This document shows, in pieces, positions 25,644-39,429 of a stretch of 64,000 nt of DNA. The stretch comes from Congeria kusceri (Eukaryota; Mollusca; Bivalvia; Myida; Dreissenidae): contig CM051029.1 of assembly GCA_027627225.1 (NCBI GenBank), positions 23,393,851 through 23,457,850 of the forward strand, in the 5' to 3' direction. How positions within the stretch are numbered: the stretch's first letter is position 1; each line of letters starts with the position of its first letter. The notes below the pieces were generated by a model. That model did not search any database and had not been told where the DNA came from. It saw nothing but the letters and a program-made list of their open reading frames with translations. A program made the translations under genes and the position numbers.

Positions 25644-28600
25644 TACATGTAGCATGGTAGCTTGTATATAATGTAGACTGTATGACCTGAACAGTGAACA
25701 AGTAGCATGATAGCTTATAGATGATGTAGACTGTATGACCTGAACAGTGAACATGTAGCATGATAGCTTATAGATGATGTAGACTGTATGACCTGAACAG
25801 TGAACATGTAGCATGATAGCTTATAGATGATGTAGACTGTATGACCTGAACAGTGAACATGTAGCATGGTAGCTTGTATATAATGTAGACTGTATGACAT
25901 GAACAGTGAACATGTAGCATGGTAGCTTGTATATGATGTAGACTGTATGACCTGAACAGTGTACATGTTGCATGGTAGCTTGTATATGATGCAGACTGTA
26001 TGACCTTATCAGTGTACATGTAGCATGGTAGCTTTTAGCGGATGTAGATTGTATGACCTGAACAGTGTACATATAGCATGGTAGCTTGTATATGATGTAC
26101 ACTGTATGACCTGAACAGTATACATGTAGCATTATAGCCTGTATATGATGTAGACTGTATAACTTGAACAGTATGCATGTAGCATGGTAGCTTATAGATG
26201 ATGTAGACTGTATGACCTGAACAGTGTACATGTAAGATGGTAGCTTGTATATGCTGTAGAGTGTATGACCTGAACAGTGTCAATGTAGCATGGTAGCTTG
26301 TATATGCTGCAGACTGTATGACCTGAACAGTGTACATGTAGCATGGTAGCTTGTATATGATGTAGACTGTATGACCTGAACAGTGAACATGTAGCATGGT
26401 AGCTTGTATATGATGTAGACTGTATAACCTGAACAGTGAACATGTAGCATGGTAGCTTGTATATGATGTAGACTGTATGACCTGAACAGTGAACATGTAG
26501 CATGGTAGCTTGTATATGCTGTAGAGTGTATGAGCTGAACAGTGTACATGTAGCATGGTAGCTTGTATATGATGTAGACTGTATGACTTGAACAGTGTAC
26601 ATGTAGCATGGTAGCTTGTATATGATGTAGACTGTATAACCTGAACAGTGTACATGTAGCATGGTAGCTTGTATATGATGTAGACTGTATAACTTGAACA
26701 GTATGCATGTAGCATGGTAGCTTGTATATGATGTAGACTGTATGACTTGAACAGTGTACATGTAGCATGGTAGCTTGTATATGCTGTAGACTGTATGACC
26801 TGAACAGTGAACATGCAGCATGGTAGCTTGTATATGATGTAGACTGTATGACTTGAACAGTGTACATGTAGCATGGTAGCTTGTATATGATGTAGACTGT
26901 ATGACCTGAACAGTGAACATGTAGCATGGTAGCTTGTATATGATGTAGACTGTATGACTTGAACAGTGTACATGTAGCATGGTAGCATGTATATGATGTA
27001 GACTGTATGACCTGAACAGTGTACATGTAGCATGGTAGCTTGTATATGATGTAGACTGTATGACCTGAACAGTGAACATGTAGCATGCTAGCTTGTATAT
27101 GATGTAGACTGTATGACCTGAACAGTGTACATGTAGCATGGTAGCTTGTATATGATGTAGACTATATGACCTGAACAGTGTACATGTAGCATGGTAGCTT
27201 GTATATGATGTAGACTGTATGACTTGAACAGTGAACATGTAGCATGGTAGCTTGTATATGATGTAGACTGTATGACCTGAACAGTGAACATGTAGCATGG
27301 TAGCTTGTATATGATGTAGACTGTATGACCTGAACAGTGAACATGTAGCATGGTAGCTTGTATATGATGTAGACTGTATGACCTGAACAGTGTACATGTA
27401 GTATGGTAGCTTGTATATGATGTAGACTGTATGACTTGAACAGTGTACATGTAGCATGGTAGCTTGTATATGCTGTAGAGTGTATGACTTGAACAGTGTA
27501 CATGTAGCATGGTAGCTTGTATATGATGTAGACTGTATGACCTGAACAGTGTACATGTAGCATGGTAGCTTGTATATGATGTAGACTGTATGACCTGAAC
27601 AGTGTACATGTAGCATGGTAGCTTGTATATGATGCAGACTGTATGACCTTATCAGTGTACATGTAGCATGGTAGCTTGTATATGATGTAGACTGTATGAC
27701 CTGAACAGTGTACATGTAGCATGGTAGCTTGTATATGATGTAGACTGTATGACCTGAACAGTGTACATGTAGCATGGTAGCTTGTATATGATGTAGACTG
27801 TATGACCTGAACAGTGTACATGTAGCATGGTAGCTTGTATATGATGCAGACTGTATGACCTTATCAGTGTACATGTAGCATGGTAGCTTGTATATGATGT
27901 AGACTGTATGACCTGAACAGTGTACATGTAGCATGGTAGCTTGTATATGATGTAGACTGTATGACCTGAACAGTGTACATGTAGCATGGTAGCTTGTATA
28001 TGATGTAGACTGTATGACCTGAACAGTGTACATGTAGCATGGTAGCTTGTATATGATGTAGACTGTATGACTTGAACAGTGAACATGTAGCATGGTAGCT
28101 TGTATATGATGTACACTGTATGACCTGAACAGTGTACATGTAGCATGGTAGCTTGTATATGATGTAGACTGTATGACCTGAACAGTGTACATGTAGCATG
28201 GTAGCTTGTATATGATGTAGACTGTATGACCTGAACAGTGTACATGTAGCATGGTAGCTTGTATATGATGTAGACTGTATGACCTGAACAGTGTACATGT
28301 AGCATGGTAGCTTGTATATGATGTAGACTGTATGACTTGAACAGTGAACATGTAGCATGGTAGCTTGTATATGATGTAGACTGTATGACCTGAACAGTGT
28401 ACATGTAGCATGGTAGCTTGTATATGATGTAGACTGTATGACCTGAACAGTGTACATGTAGCATGGTAGCTTGTATATGATGTAGACTGTATGACCTGAA
28501 CAGTGTACATGTAGCATGGTAGCTTGTATATGCTGTAGAGTTTATGACCTAAACAGTGTATATGTAGCATGATAGCTTATAGGGGATGTAGGCTGTATGA

Positions 28601-29190
28601 CCTGAACAGTATACATGTAACATGATAGCTTATAGGGGCTGTAGAGTGTATGACCTGAACAGTATACATGTAACATGGTAGCTTATAGGGGATGTAGACT
28701 GTATGACCTGAACAGTGTACATGTAACATGATAGCTTATAGGGGATGTAGACTGTATGACCTGAACAGTATACATGTAACATGATAGCTTATAGGGGATG
28801 TAGAGTGTATGACCTGAACAGTATACATGTAACATGGTAGCTTATAGGGGATGTAGACTGTATGACCTGAACAGTATACATGTAACATGGTAGCTTATAG
28901 GGGATGTAGACTGTATGACCTGAACAGTATACATGTAACATGATAGCTTATAGGGGATGTAGACTGTATGACCTGAACAGTATACATGTAACATGATAGC
29001 TTATAGGGGATGTAGACTGTATGACCTGAACAGTGTACATGTAGCATGATAGCTTATAGGGGATGTAGAATGTATGACCTGAACAGTGTACATGTAGCAT
29101 GGTAGCTTATAGGGGATGTAGACTGTATGACCTGAACAGTATACATGTAACATGATAGCTTATAGGGGATGTAGACTGTATGACCTGTAT
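25644..29190. repeat. 53-bp satellite, about 67 copies
   Basis: The unit is 53 bp (GTAGCATGGTAGCTTGTATA, TGATGTAGACTGTATGACCT, GAACAGTGTACAT). Subtypes are spatially ordered. The core (about 26300-28500) has CTTGTATATGATG; the right edge (about 28560-29190) has CTTATAGGGGATG with GTATACATGTAACATG; the left edge has CTTATAGATGATG. Since 53 is not a multiple of three, all three minus frames read the same 53-residue super-repeat, the signature of a non-coding array without stops. The same satellite occurs in the opposite orientation at 39.4-40.1 kb. Confidence 0.96.
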
Positions 29191-29198
29191 CTTAAACT

Positions 29199-29335
29199 GA
29201 GCGAGCGAAGCTAGCGAAAATGATTTTTAGCATATTAATCCAGTTTTTACCATTTTATATATGCCTATATAGGTACGGTCCGGAAGTTTTAGGGGGGTGG
29301 GGCGCGCCGGGTGCGCCCCCCTGGATCCGCTAGTG
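29199..29335. mobile_element. right copy of the 140-bp repeat flanking the 53-bp satellite
   Basis: This is the direct-orientation partner of 25504-25643 and begins nine bases after the last satellite unit. It has GAGCGAGCGAAGC, CCAGTTTTTACCATTTTATA, GGTCCGG, GGGGCGCGCC and CTGGATCCGCTAGTG. The satellite therefore lies exactly between two copies of one dispersed element. Confidence 0.6.
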
Positions 29336-29761
29336 AAATCGTTTCGAATCGAGCCAGGGCTAAATCATTGCAACTGTACAGGTACGAGGTACATACCTGG
29401 TACATGGGTGAATACCATTAATGTTTGAACGTATTTAACACAACTTTAAAAAAAAAAATTGATGACATTAATGTTTAGATTTTACTTAAAAATAGCAAAA
29501 TAAATAATACATCGTTTTGTGTTTGCATATTTATTTATAAACAACGAGCACGAAACATGAGATCAAAAGTAGGCAACCTAACGCCGCAACAGCAATTTTA
29601 AATACGTGTCACAAACCACTTTTAGCCTGTGCAGTGTGTGATCAATTATATACAATCATAAACAAGGTACATGACAAGGTTTCAGAATATCATTTTGTTA
29701 CAACGATTACCACAACTCTATATCGGTTCTCATATTCTAATGCGAACGCAACAAATGCACA

Positions 29762-29905
29762 TTAGACGACACCTGGCAGAGGCGTTTCTCTTAAAACTAG
29801 CCCCTTTATGACAGCATCGCCATCCGATAACATCTGAAACACAGCCCTAAACTTTGTCTTCTCTTCTTCGTGCAATGTAGGTCTAATACAGACGACACTG
29901 GGTTT
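29762..29905 (-). pseudogene. decayed TNF terminal-exon remnant
   Basis: The minus strand reads V-I-K-P-S-V-V-C-I-R-P, then F-R-A-V-F-Q-M-L-S-D-G-D-A-V-I-K-G, and stops at 29762. The second part aligns with the V-K-I-V-Q-L-V-E-N-D-R-I-F-I strand pair of the terminal exon at 30.2 kb (hydrophobic pattern, then an acidic turn, then hydrophobics). The usual final F-F-G-L-I strand is missing. A possible acceptor (TTCATAG, about 29921) is not in the right phase for gene B. It reads as a third, decayed copy of gene B's last exon. Confidence 0.4.
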
Positions 29906-30151
29906 GATGACCAATCCTATGAATGTAATTAATACACGGAGCAAACAAACCGCTGAGCTATACATGGAGCTATCAATGTTGCATATAAATCGTTAATTGT
30001 ATCCAGGCAACCTTTCTGTTCCTGTCTTTTTTACTCCGTTCCGTGAAAGTACTATGAAAGGACTGACGTCAATAGACAGACAGGATTGTGCCACATACAA
30101 TTGGATTTCACCATATCCATGCTTTAAGGCGTTGTGTAGAGTTCGTGAGCT

Positions 30152-30415
30152 TTAGTTGTCGTCAATTTTAATTAATCCAAAGAAGCTAGTTGTCTTGGAA
30201 TAATTGGCTGCAGTATTTGATGGGATCTCTTCAATAAAGATCCTGTCATTTTCCACAAGCTGAACTATTTTGACGGTGGCACAGGACGCAGGTTCGTCGG
30301 GGGCCTCAGAGCGGAGATAGTTCGTGATGTGCGTGCACGTTGTGATGATTTCTTTCTGTCCCCGGGCTCCTTTCAAAACATGATAGCCTTTCTTGTTTTG
30401 GTGGGTAAGAGTAAT
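30152..30415 (-). CDS. second terminal TNF-homology exon of gene B (alternative last exon or orphan)
   Basis: This exon is 264 nt including the stop. It is preceded by an acceptor (TTGTTTCAG) and enters at phase 0, exactly as gene B's own last exon does. It encodes 87 residues: N-K-K-G-Y-H-V-L-K-G, a cysteine pair (T-T-C-T-H and A-S-C-A-T) likely to form the usual TNF-domain disulphide, N-D-R-I-F-I-E-E, and a final S-F-F-G-L-I-K-I-D-D. Gene B's exon has K-K-G-Y-E-V-I-K-K, D-R-I-F-I-K-E and V-L-G-V-I-R-I-D-D at matching places, so the two are duplicates. No transmembrane or middle exon lies between 30475 and 31317. This exon is usable only by splicing from gene B's exon 4 (31758), unless it is dead. 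It is intact, which argues for use. Confidence 0.72.
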   Translation of the reverse strand: MTLTHQNKKGYHVLKGARGQKEIITTCTHITNYLRSEAPDEPASCATVKIVQLVENDRIFIEEIPSNTAANYSKTTSFFGLIKIDDN

Positions 30416-30849
30416 CTGAAACAATGTAGTAGCACTGAGGAAAACATTATTTTTCCAAATGAAAACACAGCACATGCTACAAAACGTAGATTTAGCATTG
30501 TAGATAATAACATCACCTCACAAATGGTATTTTTCCTTAATTGAATACTTTTAATTCCTGTAACCCAATGTCATTTTTATTCAAGTGTAATTCTGTCCTA
30601 TACCTGAAACAAGTACATTCTTAATGAAAATAAGAATACTTTCTTATTTAACAAATGCAATAAAGCTTTTATTAACTACACATAGAACATGCGTGCTCAC
30701 TAATTAATTATAATAACGTACGAAAGACAACAATTGCTTTATTATGAAACATGATAAAGCAAAAATCAATCGCCGTGAAATAATGGTATGAACAGATGTT
30801 TAAGCAGATTTTATACAGAAATCACAGTTCAATATTTATTTGTCCTTGT

Positions 30850-31185
30850 CATTTAACAAGGCCAACAAATGCATTTTGCTGCACATTTAGAGACATCTGT
30901 GGATAATTTTGTAAAATATTATGATGAACATTCGTGGACAGTCCTGCACAATAATAACTCGTTGATATTCGTAGAATCTTTATTGCACACTTTTTTACGG
31001 TAAATGTTCGCAGACGAACTAGCCTGCGCAATAATACATCGTGAGTATTTGTAGAAGAACTAGCCTGCACAATGATACATTGTGAGTATTATTAGAACTA
31101 CCCTGCACACATATATAGTGTGACTATTCGTAGAAGAGCTATCATGCACAATAATATGAGAACATTGTGAGTATTCGTAGATGAA
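30850..31185. repeat. degenerate tandem repeat of about 50 bp between the two terminal exons
   Basis: About six poorly conserved copies share GTGAGTATTCGTAGAAGAACT, CTGCACAATAATA and similar text. Together with the flanking 30480-30850 it contains no exon that I can see. Confidence 0.65.
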
Positions 31186-31316
31186 CCCAATCAATGAGTC
31201 CGCAAGAGACCACATGTCCTTTGCAAATCAATGTTCAGACTGGGTGCTACAGTGTGGAGCGCATCCAACCAGCAATGTCCTGAGTACACACACGCACACA
31301 TGTATCACAGTCCAAG

Positions 31317-34300
31317 TCATTCAAATAAAGCAGAAAGTGGCTGGAAGTCGTCGATTCTGATGACACCCAACACAGAGGACGCCTTCCCATAGATGGCGCC
31401 TGTAGCCCCTTGCATCTCTTTGATAAATATCCGGTCCAGCGTGTCGTCCTGCTTTATGAACAGTCTCATTGTGACACAGGTCTCTGTGGAGGCGTGCGTG
31501 TACATGTGCTCCATGCAACACTCCATCAGCACTGTTTGTTCATTTCCAGTTTTCTTTATCACTTCGTATCCTTTCTTTATGGACAACTGCCAGAATTTAA
31601 ATTAAATAGTGTAAGCATCATACACGACTGTCCAAGATTTGTGCATGCATGCATTTTTCTGTACACTTTTAACAGGATGTTGCGAATGTGGTCGTAAAAT
31701 GTTCACACCTACATAGGAAGCAATATAGAAATGAGTTAAGTGTGTACGTTTATATACCTGGGCATACATGAGGTACACGCCACTCTTTGCGATATGTATT
31801 CCCCCATGGTTGTTGGCCTGCAGGTAGTCCTCGAACACGCCGTCTTTGGTCACCCAGTCCAGGTGCCACAACCCACGCAGATCTGTCAACATGGCAATAC
31901 AAAGACTGTGATTGCAAATGGCAACACGGAGACTGTGAATGTAAATTGCAATAAGGAGACTGTAATTGCAATAGGCAATAAGGAGACTTGTTGCAGTTGG
32001 CAATAAGGAAACTGTGAATGCAATAGGCAATAAAGAGAATGTAATTGCAAAAAGCAATAAGGAGACTGTGGTTGCAATTGGAAATAAGGAAATTGTGAAT
32101 GCAATAGGCAATAAGGAGACTGTTATTACAAAAAGCAATAATGAGACTGTGAATGAAAACGGCAAAGCAAAATCATTGACATTCATATTAGCAGCTCTAC
32201 TTGTAAAATGCATTCACTATTATGTATTCAGTTACCAAACAAATATTTTCAACGTTCATTACGTTTTATATTTTTATTGTCAGTTACATGTATGAGTGTG
32301 AAGTTACCTGATTTATCGTGCCTGGGGTCGACGGGCCCCCCGCCCACTAGCTGTATGGCTGGCAGCCGCATCTGAAACAGGAGTATCGGGCATCATTGCC
32401 TGGCAAAACATAATATGTGGATTAAGGATAATGGCCATATTGTACAATTTTTAAGACAAGAGCCAAGCTAAAAAAAGAAAATAAAAAACATAACAGAAAA
32501 TAACGACAACAAAACGATTATGCCCAGAACATCTAATGACACAGTTGACCTTTTGTCAGGAGACTACAAACATTTATAGATATTGCAAAATTCTGACGCA
32601 TGCCACCCAGTATTATGTTTCTACTGCGGATGTCGACTTTCTTGCATCATTGGACCCAGTGTACCTTTCACATTCAACAGTATACATTAAAGTATGCGAG
32701 CACTGGAGTATGAAGTGTAAGTATCATGCATTGCTTATTTGATATAATAACCTTATCAGTGATATGAAGCTATATCTTTACTGAAACCGTATACACAGTG
32801 TAAACATTAATTTCCAAAAATATTTGGTAACATGCTGCAAAAGTTAACATTTTTGACGACAAACATTTGTTGACAAAATTCTCGCAATATTAAAGATACA
32901 TGTAGTTTATATTTTTTATGCTCACATTTGATATTCTATTTGATATTCTATTTCGGTTGAACTACATGAGTGATAGTATTGATGTTGCCCGCAAAAACAT
33001 CCGCCGACCTACACCAGACCACAGCTCAGTTTAACCATGACGTGACTCTCTGGGTTCCTTTATTTCATGTATGTCTAATTTTCCTGGGGAACCCCCGACC
33101 AATCCCACATATCCAGTATAAAATACGTCGCCTGTACACTTTCAAGTCTCTTCGAATGTAATGTTTGTGTGTTACTTGTCGACAGTTAATGGATTTTCGT
33201 AACGTTACTTTCTTTTAAATATGTGTTGTTGTTTTTTTTAATATGTGTGAACATGTACAGAAGGATGGTCATGCCACTGCTATGTGGACAGTAAACCAGA
33301 CATTCGGACTAATTAATTTTTGTATCTGTGACTTTCTTGTTAAGAAACTTTCTCGTTATATTATATACAAGTTCGTTCAATATTACACCAAGATACTCAT
33401 GCTTTACATATATATATTTCGAATCAGTTGTTAGTTCATTTTGGCAATACCCGATCACGTGAAATACACAGTTGACAGCGCTAGGTGGCTTTCTGACAAT
33501 CAAGAGTTCACAACTGCAGGATTACTTACGATCACAAGCAAACTGGTGTATTTAAGCTTACATGCTCGTAACTCTGTACTTTGTAGGTCAGACAGAGCTA
33601 TTTTTAACCAGGAAGTGAACCTGATTGGCTGAAATCTTAACCAATAAGTGAAACGGATGGACTATGTAGATATTTGCTACGCTTTCTAAAGGTATAGGCC
33701 ATGACATTTATCTAAATATATACTGCTTTTTTTAAATAGGTCATTTAAGTAGTTTACCATATTTATATTTAGTAACCCGTTGAAAAGTATCATGTAAGTG
33801 ACAGGTTAAGATTTGTATCATCTAGATGCATGTTTACTTAGTTCGGAAAGGTGGCAGTGCCATTAAAACTTTTGTAAAATAAATCTAGGATAATATACTT
33901 TTGTTAACTTGCCTTATTACGGGTAATGAATGACGTGCAACTTTAGACGTACGGGTGGGTAACATTAATCGTGCGTTGTGATTATCATTCACTTACAGAA
34001 AATCATTATTCCTAAATGTATAATCTCCACGAATTCGAACGCACATCATTTAATTGGCAGGCTTATGATAATCGAATTACTTAGTTTTTGATGATAAGTT
34101 GTATCTAGTCTATGCACATTTTCACGTTCTATAAGCTGAACACCAACGAGGTCAAAACTACATGATATGTGCATATTCGTGTTAAACTTATTTGCATCGT
34201 TTGATTAATTGATTGCTTGATTAATTTGCTGTCATATTTACATATGAATGCAGTCATATACCAAAAAGTTAAAAGAGTAAACCGCGTCATGTATACGTAA

Positions 34301-36027
34301 AATAGTTTGCAATGACCTAAATCTACAGTATATTAGAAATAACTGGTTATTTGGGTTTGTAACCAGCCTTAATTTATTTTCCATATTTGGCAGTTGTGTG
34401 TCACATCTGTGGTTATTGTTATTAAGAAATAGTTGAATGTGCAAATATTATTTGTGTACTGCTTTATTTGAAAATAAAATTATAAACTGCTACATATATG
34501 TTATAACTTTTTTTTATCTTGCATCAAATATTTTTTCACAAACCACTGAGTAATTCTTAAATGTCTCTTTTAAAGTCCTTTAAGTCGATTTCAATCTGTA
34601 TCCACATGCGGGTGTATGTGTAACTCGGTTAAATGACACTACTTTTGCAACTTTAATACTATCGATTGTAGTGACATTGTCCATACAGAGGTGAAAGACC
34701 AAAGCAAAAGGGTAAAATACAACGTGACGTTGCAATCTTACTACTAAATTATGCACAATGAGTTTCCATGGTTTATATTACTGATTTTGCAGACACGCAA
34801 TCTGAACATTCGAAGCAAAATACGTAACAATTAAACAGGTCAACTGAGTTATTTCCTAATTCCCAAAGTGCTTGTGCCTTTGTTGTTAGTGACCAAAGAA
34901 ATGCAGCATATGTATGTTTTTAGCAGGTATGCACATCACAATTAATACACATCATGATGTATCATACCTTGTTCTTGTTTTTTCCTTTACCCTTCCCTTT
35001 GCCGCCTTTGTCTCGCTTTACCTTCGGTTGGTTCTTCTGCTGTGTACTGCTGGTGTCTGCGTCACGTGGTCTTCTACGGGTATCTGCATTACGTGACCTT
35101 CTGGTGTTTGCATTTTCTGCACTGGACAGTCTTACGTCATTGGAACGCTTATGTCGCAATTGCAAGCTTGACAGCAATTCTTTTGGAAGGTCGTATTCAT
35201 CACTGTCAGCAGACGCCTTATGACGTAAGTGAGTCTGTGATTCAATATTCTCGAGACTGTTCTGTAAACGTAATTGACATTTCTAAGACCAAATCACGGC
35301 ACAAATGCAAGTACACGTGTGAGATGCGCACCGCGGAATGTTAAGCTGTGCATGAGTGTGTGCTGTACATGAGTGTTGTGAAGCGGTGGTGGTGCTGGAT
35401 GCAAAGTAAATACTGAAATCACATTGTCCAATTAAATACTATGGAATGTATTGCACAGTAATGCACAATGAACGTTTTTGTAATTAAGACAAAATACTAT
35501 CTAGACTTCAGAATATTGGGGGATGTAAAAGTGAAGTTGAATAGTTCACAAAAGTAAGGTTTGGCGCTAGAACCTACCACTGGGCTAGACTGGGCTGTCA
35601 GATAAGCCCCTTCCTCATCTTCCTCATCGGTTAATTTCAAATTCCAACTATCATCATCGTCTGTGTTTACAATTGGTAGATCATTGTGTAACAGCTCACT
35701 ATGATCACTTCCGTCTTCAGTTACTAACTTGTGTGTTAGTTCGGTAAAGGTAGCTCTTATCTGAATATTCTTCAATCCGACTTCAAGAGTACTTATTTTG
35801 TATTGCGCCGTACGTAGGTCGTTTTGAATGTTGTTTATATGTTCTGTACACTGACCGATATCCCTGACTGCCCAGAGGATAACAGCGCCCACCATTGCAG
35901 TTGCTACAAAAGTGACGATGCACGTGGTAAAGGCGACAGCACGAGTCAAACTCACGGGACTGGTTGACCTTTCTTTGCAAAGTGCACAACACTCGTTCAC
36001 GCTCATCTCCAGATCTACAACAGACAT
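31317..36027 (-). CDS. TNF-superfamily ligand gene B (five exons, 385 aa)
   Basis: Exons: 36027-35578, 35216-34968, 32371-32308, 31882-31758, 31586-31317. All have GT/AG borders and the sum is 1158 nt, in frame throughout (phases 0, 0, 1, 0). Residues about 30-54 form a type II transmembrane segment after a short cysteine-rich tail (C-C-A-L-C). Residues about 60-100 are a likely coiled-coil stalk, followed by an acidic stretch. Exon 2 is highly basic and contains R-H-K-R at 171-174, a furin-type site, so a soluble form is likely. The trimerising domain starts in exon 3 (P-A-I-Q-L-V-G-G), continues in exon 4 (S-G-V-Y-L-M-Y-A-Q) and ends in exon 5 (V-L-G-V-I-R-I-D-D). The first ATG is used; a second in-frame ATG lies at codon 8. 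Gene B can also reach a second terminal exon at 30415-30152. Likely a membrane-anchored or shed cytokine; its receptor is unknown. Confidence 0.88.
31890..32170. repeat. 27-bp tandem repeat in intron 3 of gene B
   Basis: About ten diverged copies of CAATAAGGAGACTGTAATTG plus CAATAGG begin eight bases upstream of the exon 4 border. The period is a multiple of three, so a minus frame stays open from 32213 through the array into exon 4, but the acceptor at 31883-31884 and paralogue alignment show that only exon 4 is coding. Confidence 0.85.
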
Positions 36028-36029
36028 CG

Positions 36030-38630
36030 TAGTAGCCTTGCGATTTAATGTCCGGTCTAAATCGTGCTAGGCACTCACATTTGCGACGCTGGCTGTTTTC
36101 ATTGCCAAGTCAGGCGTGCGTCCGCTGCATGTGTGAGCTCCAGTGTTTCCTAGGTTACCGGTGAAGATACGCCCATATGTAGCTATATGATCGTGTTGCT
36201 GCGAACGAAACAGTGTGTCCATCCTGCGATATGCAGCTGGGTTAAAGCACAGGGATTCCAATGGCCACAATAATAGCATTTGATTTATCAATACTCCACT
36301 TTAATGTTTACAAGTGCAATTTATCACGAACTTAAACACTTTTTACACAGATGTTTATTTGCAAACATTTAAGAATGTAATGCTAGTTTTAAACATGTGT
36401 TTATACAACAATTACATGTTATGAATTAAATAAATCCATATGAATAGCTTACATTATCAGTACAGTACACAGCACTATCTCCACCCGAATTTAAACTCTG
36501 TGCTCAATTAAACACTCACACTCCATGGCCAGTGTAAGTGGTGTATACCAGTTAACATTAAAATCCAATCGCGTATAGCACGAATATTAAACAGTATTTT
36601 AAACTTTCTTCTTTTGTGGAAAACCGTTTAAATTACTTCCGCCAGTTTGTACCAAGAAAAGATTGTGTCAATATAATTTTAATCGGAAGTGCAGCAACGA
36701 GTATGTTCTATCAATCGCAAGAAATGCATTACTTAAGTCATGAATATGCATACATATTTCTTACTGATGTCCTTCGAACACTATTTATACAACCGTTCGG
36801 AATGACGTGTAAGGGCTGATTTGCAGATGTGCATATATGCACATATTGAAGCGCCAAACGTTTGCCATGAAATGAAATTACTAGCGTTTTCAGATAAAAA
36901 CAAAATGCAGAATACTTTTTGTGACGTCAGTATATTATGCAATGTATACATAACCATATGCCGAACACGTTTGCCTTACGAACGGTATTACGTACTTGCG
37001 TTGTAATACGTATAGCATGTTTGCGTCACTTAATGTATAATGTGTTTACATGTACCTCATTATATCGAAGGTTGAAAACCAGAAGGCACTAACTGCTATT
37101 GTTTTTGTTTTTAACCCTTTCGCTAACTGAATATGTAACGTGTCTGCGTCACTATATATGTAAACGATGTTTGCATCACTATATGCATACTTTACACAGT
37201 ATGAGTGTGACCATAAACTCTCAGATGTGTTCGATAATCGTCCAAATCGGACCACGGACAGAAGTGTTTTTGCCCATTTTCATCGAAAAAGCACAAACGC
37301 GTTATTTAGGATAGTATTCATTTTTTTTATCCAATATTCACCAAAAATTCTACAGATATTTATGACCATACTATTTTTAGACAAAACCAAAAACGCAGTG
37401 CACAGCTAGTTTGTGAAAAAAGCAAAAAAAAAGAAGAAGAAATGTACGTAGAATAGAAACGTCTGTTTGCATCCAATCTTGATCACACTTGCACAGTGTG
37501 TGTGTGACATCACATTAAGTCGAATACAGACAGACAAGATCGGCCCAGACACACACGATCTATGTCGTCAACAAGTGACGGTAATTTATGGGATTTATAA
37601 CCGCGCCAACTTAAAGCCAAACTCCGACAAACACCGTTTACAATATACGAATGTTTTTACAAGACATCTCCGTCAAACAATGAAGTCCTAGCTCTCTGAA
37701 GGGCTTTACGAATTTTCATTCAAATCTAGTCGTACGTTCAATTGGCTTGCACCGGTGATTGAGCATGCATCGGCCCTTACAATGTTTCTCATGGAAAATG
37801 GGTGACTATCACATTTTATCATTTAAATGCCACAGGCAGTTAAAGATAAAGCCATGATTTGCTTATTTAATGGAAAACTGTGAAAGAGGATTACCAACAA
37901 TTGCAAAATTTACACGCAATTATCTGAACGTGCAACATTAATGGCTTCGTAACCTGAATTTACATGGTATATCTCGATTGGACAGTTAATTATCAAAGAT
38001 GCACAGCCATCGCCAGTATCTTTCAAAACTGCAGCATTACCTCTAACTCTCCAAAACAGTCTGTAAAACGACATCACAGTCGAAGGATTTTGCGTATTCT
38101 AGAACTATCATTAACGTTAACTGTCAAGAAAAAGGGCCAGAACAGAAAGCCGGGAGAAAACATCCGTGCACAATAAGTGCCACTGACTAACCCGGATATC
38201 AAATTACACTGCTTGATGCAAGAAATCAAGCTGACCCAAACCCAAACCCAATATGCGCGTACACGCATAATCTGTAGCAAAAGCATCGAGTTCCAGGTTA
38301 TATACAATATACGCGAATACCCGCCAAAGCTTTCACGTCCCGTGCGTACGTGTATATGACCAGGGGTGTTTGGTTGTTTTTGATAGCAAAGGTAAGCCAG
38401 GGAGTTAAAGAAATATGCCAGTTATTCACCCAGACAAATTATTTAAGACCCTCATGCCTCTCCTGCTTAATAACGTTTGTTCCACCGTGTCACAACAGTT
38501 TTAATCTATGCTAGTTCTCAGATGAGCGCGTTGGGCCATAGAGACCTACTTGTTTTTGTATTCTCAACATGATCACAATTACAATCGCCCCGGGTCATTC
38601 CATAATGATTTTGGTAACGTTGTGTGTACT
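36030..38630. other. region upstream of gene B, no gene seen
   Basis: Gene B's promoter should lie in the first part. I see no clear TATA box at a suitable distance from 36027. The rest has no recognisable exon. Confidence 0.45.
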
Positions 38631-38636
38631 TAAGTA

Positions 38637-39420
<784 letters not shown>

Positions 39421-39429
39421 TACCACACA

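Noticed and set aside
25542..28570. Several long minus-strand frames (up to 792 codons) across the 53-bp satellite
   Set aside because: All three frames encode the same 53-residue super-repeat, which is expected for a stop-free 53-bp unit and shows no frame preference.
31602..32213. 203-codon minus frame overlapping exon 4 of gene B
   Set aside because: Its first half is the intronic 27-bp repeat and its end runs past a clear GT donor; only 31882-31758 is exon by acceptor, donor and paralogue alignment.
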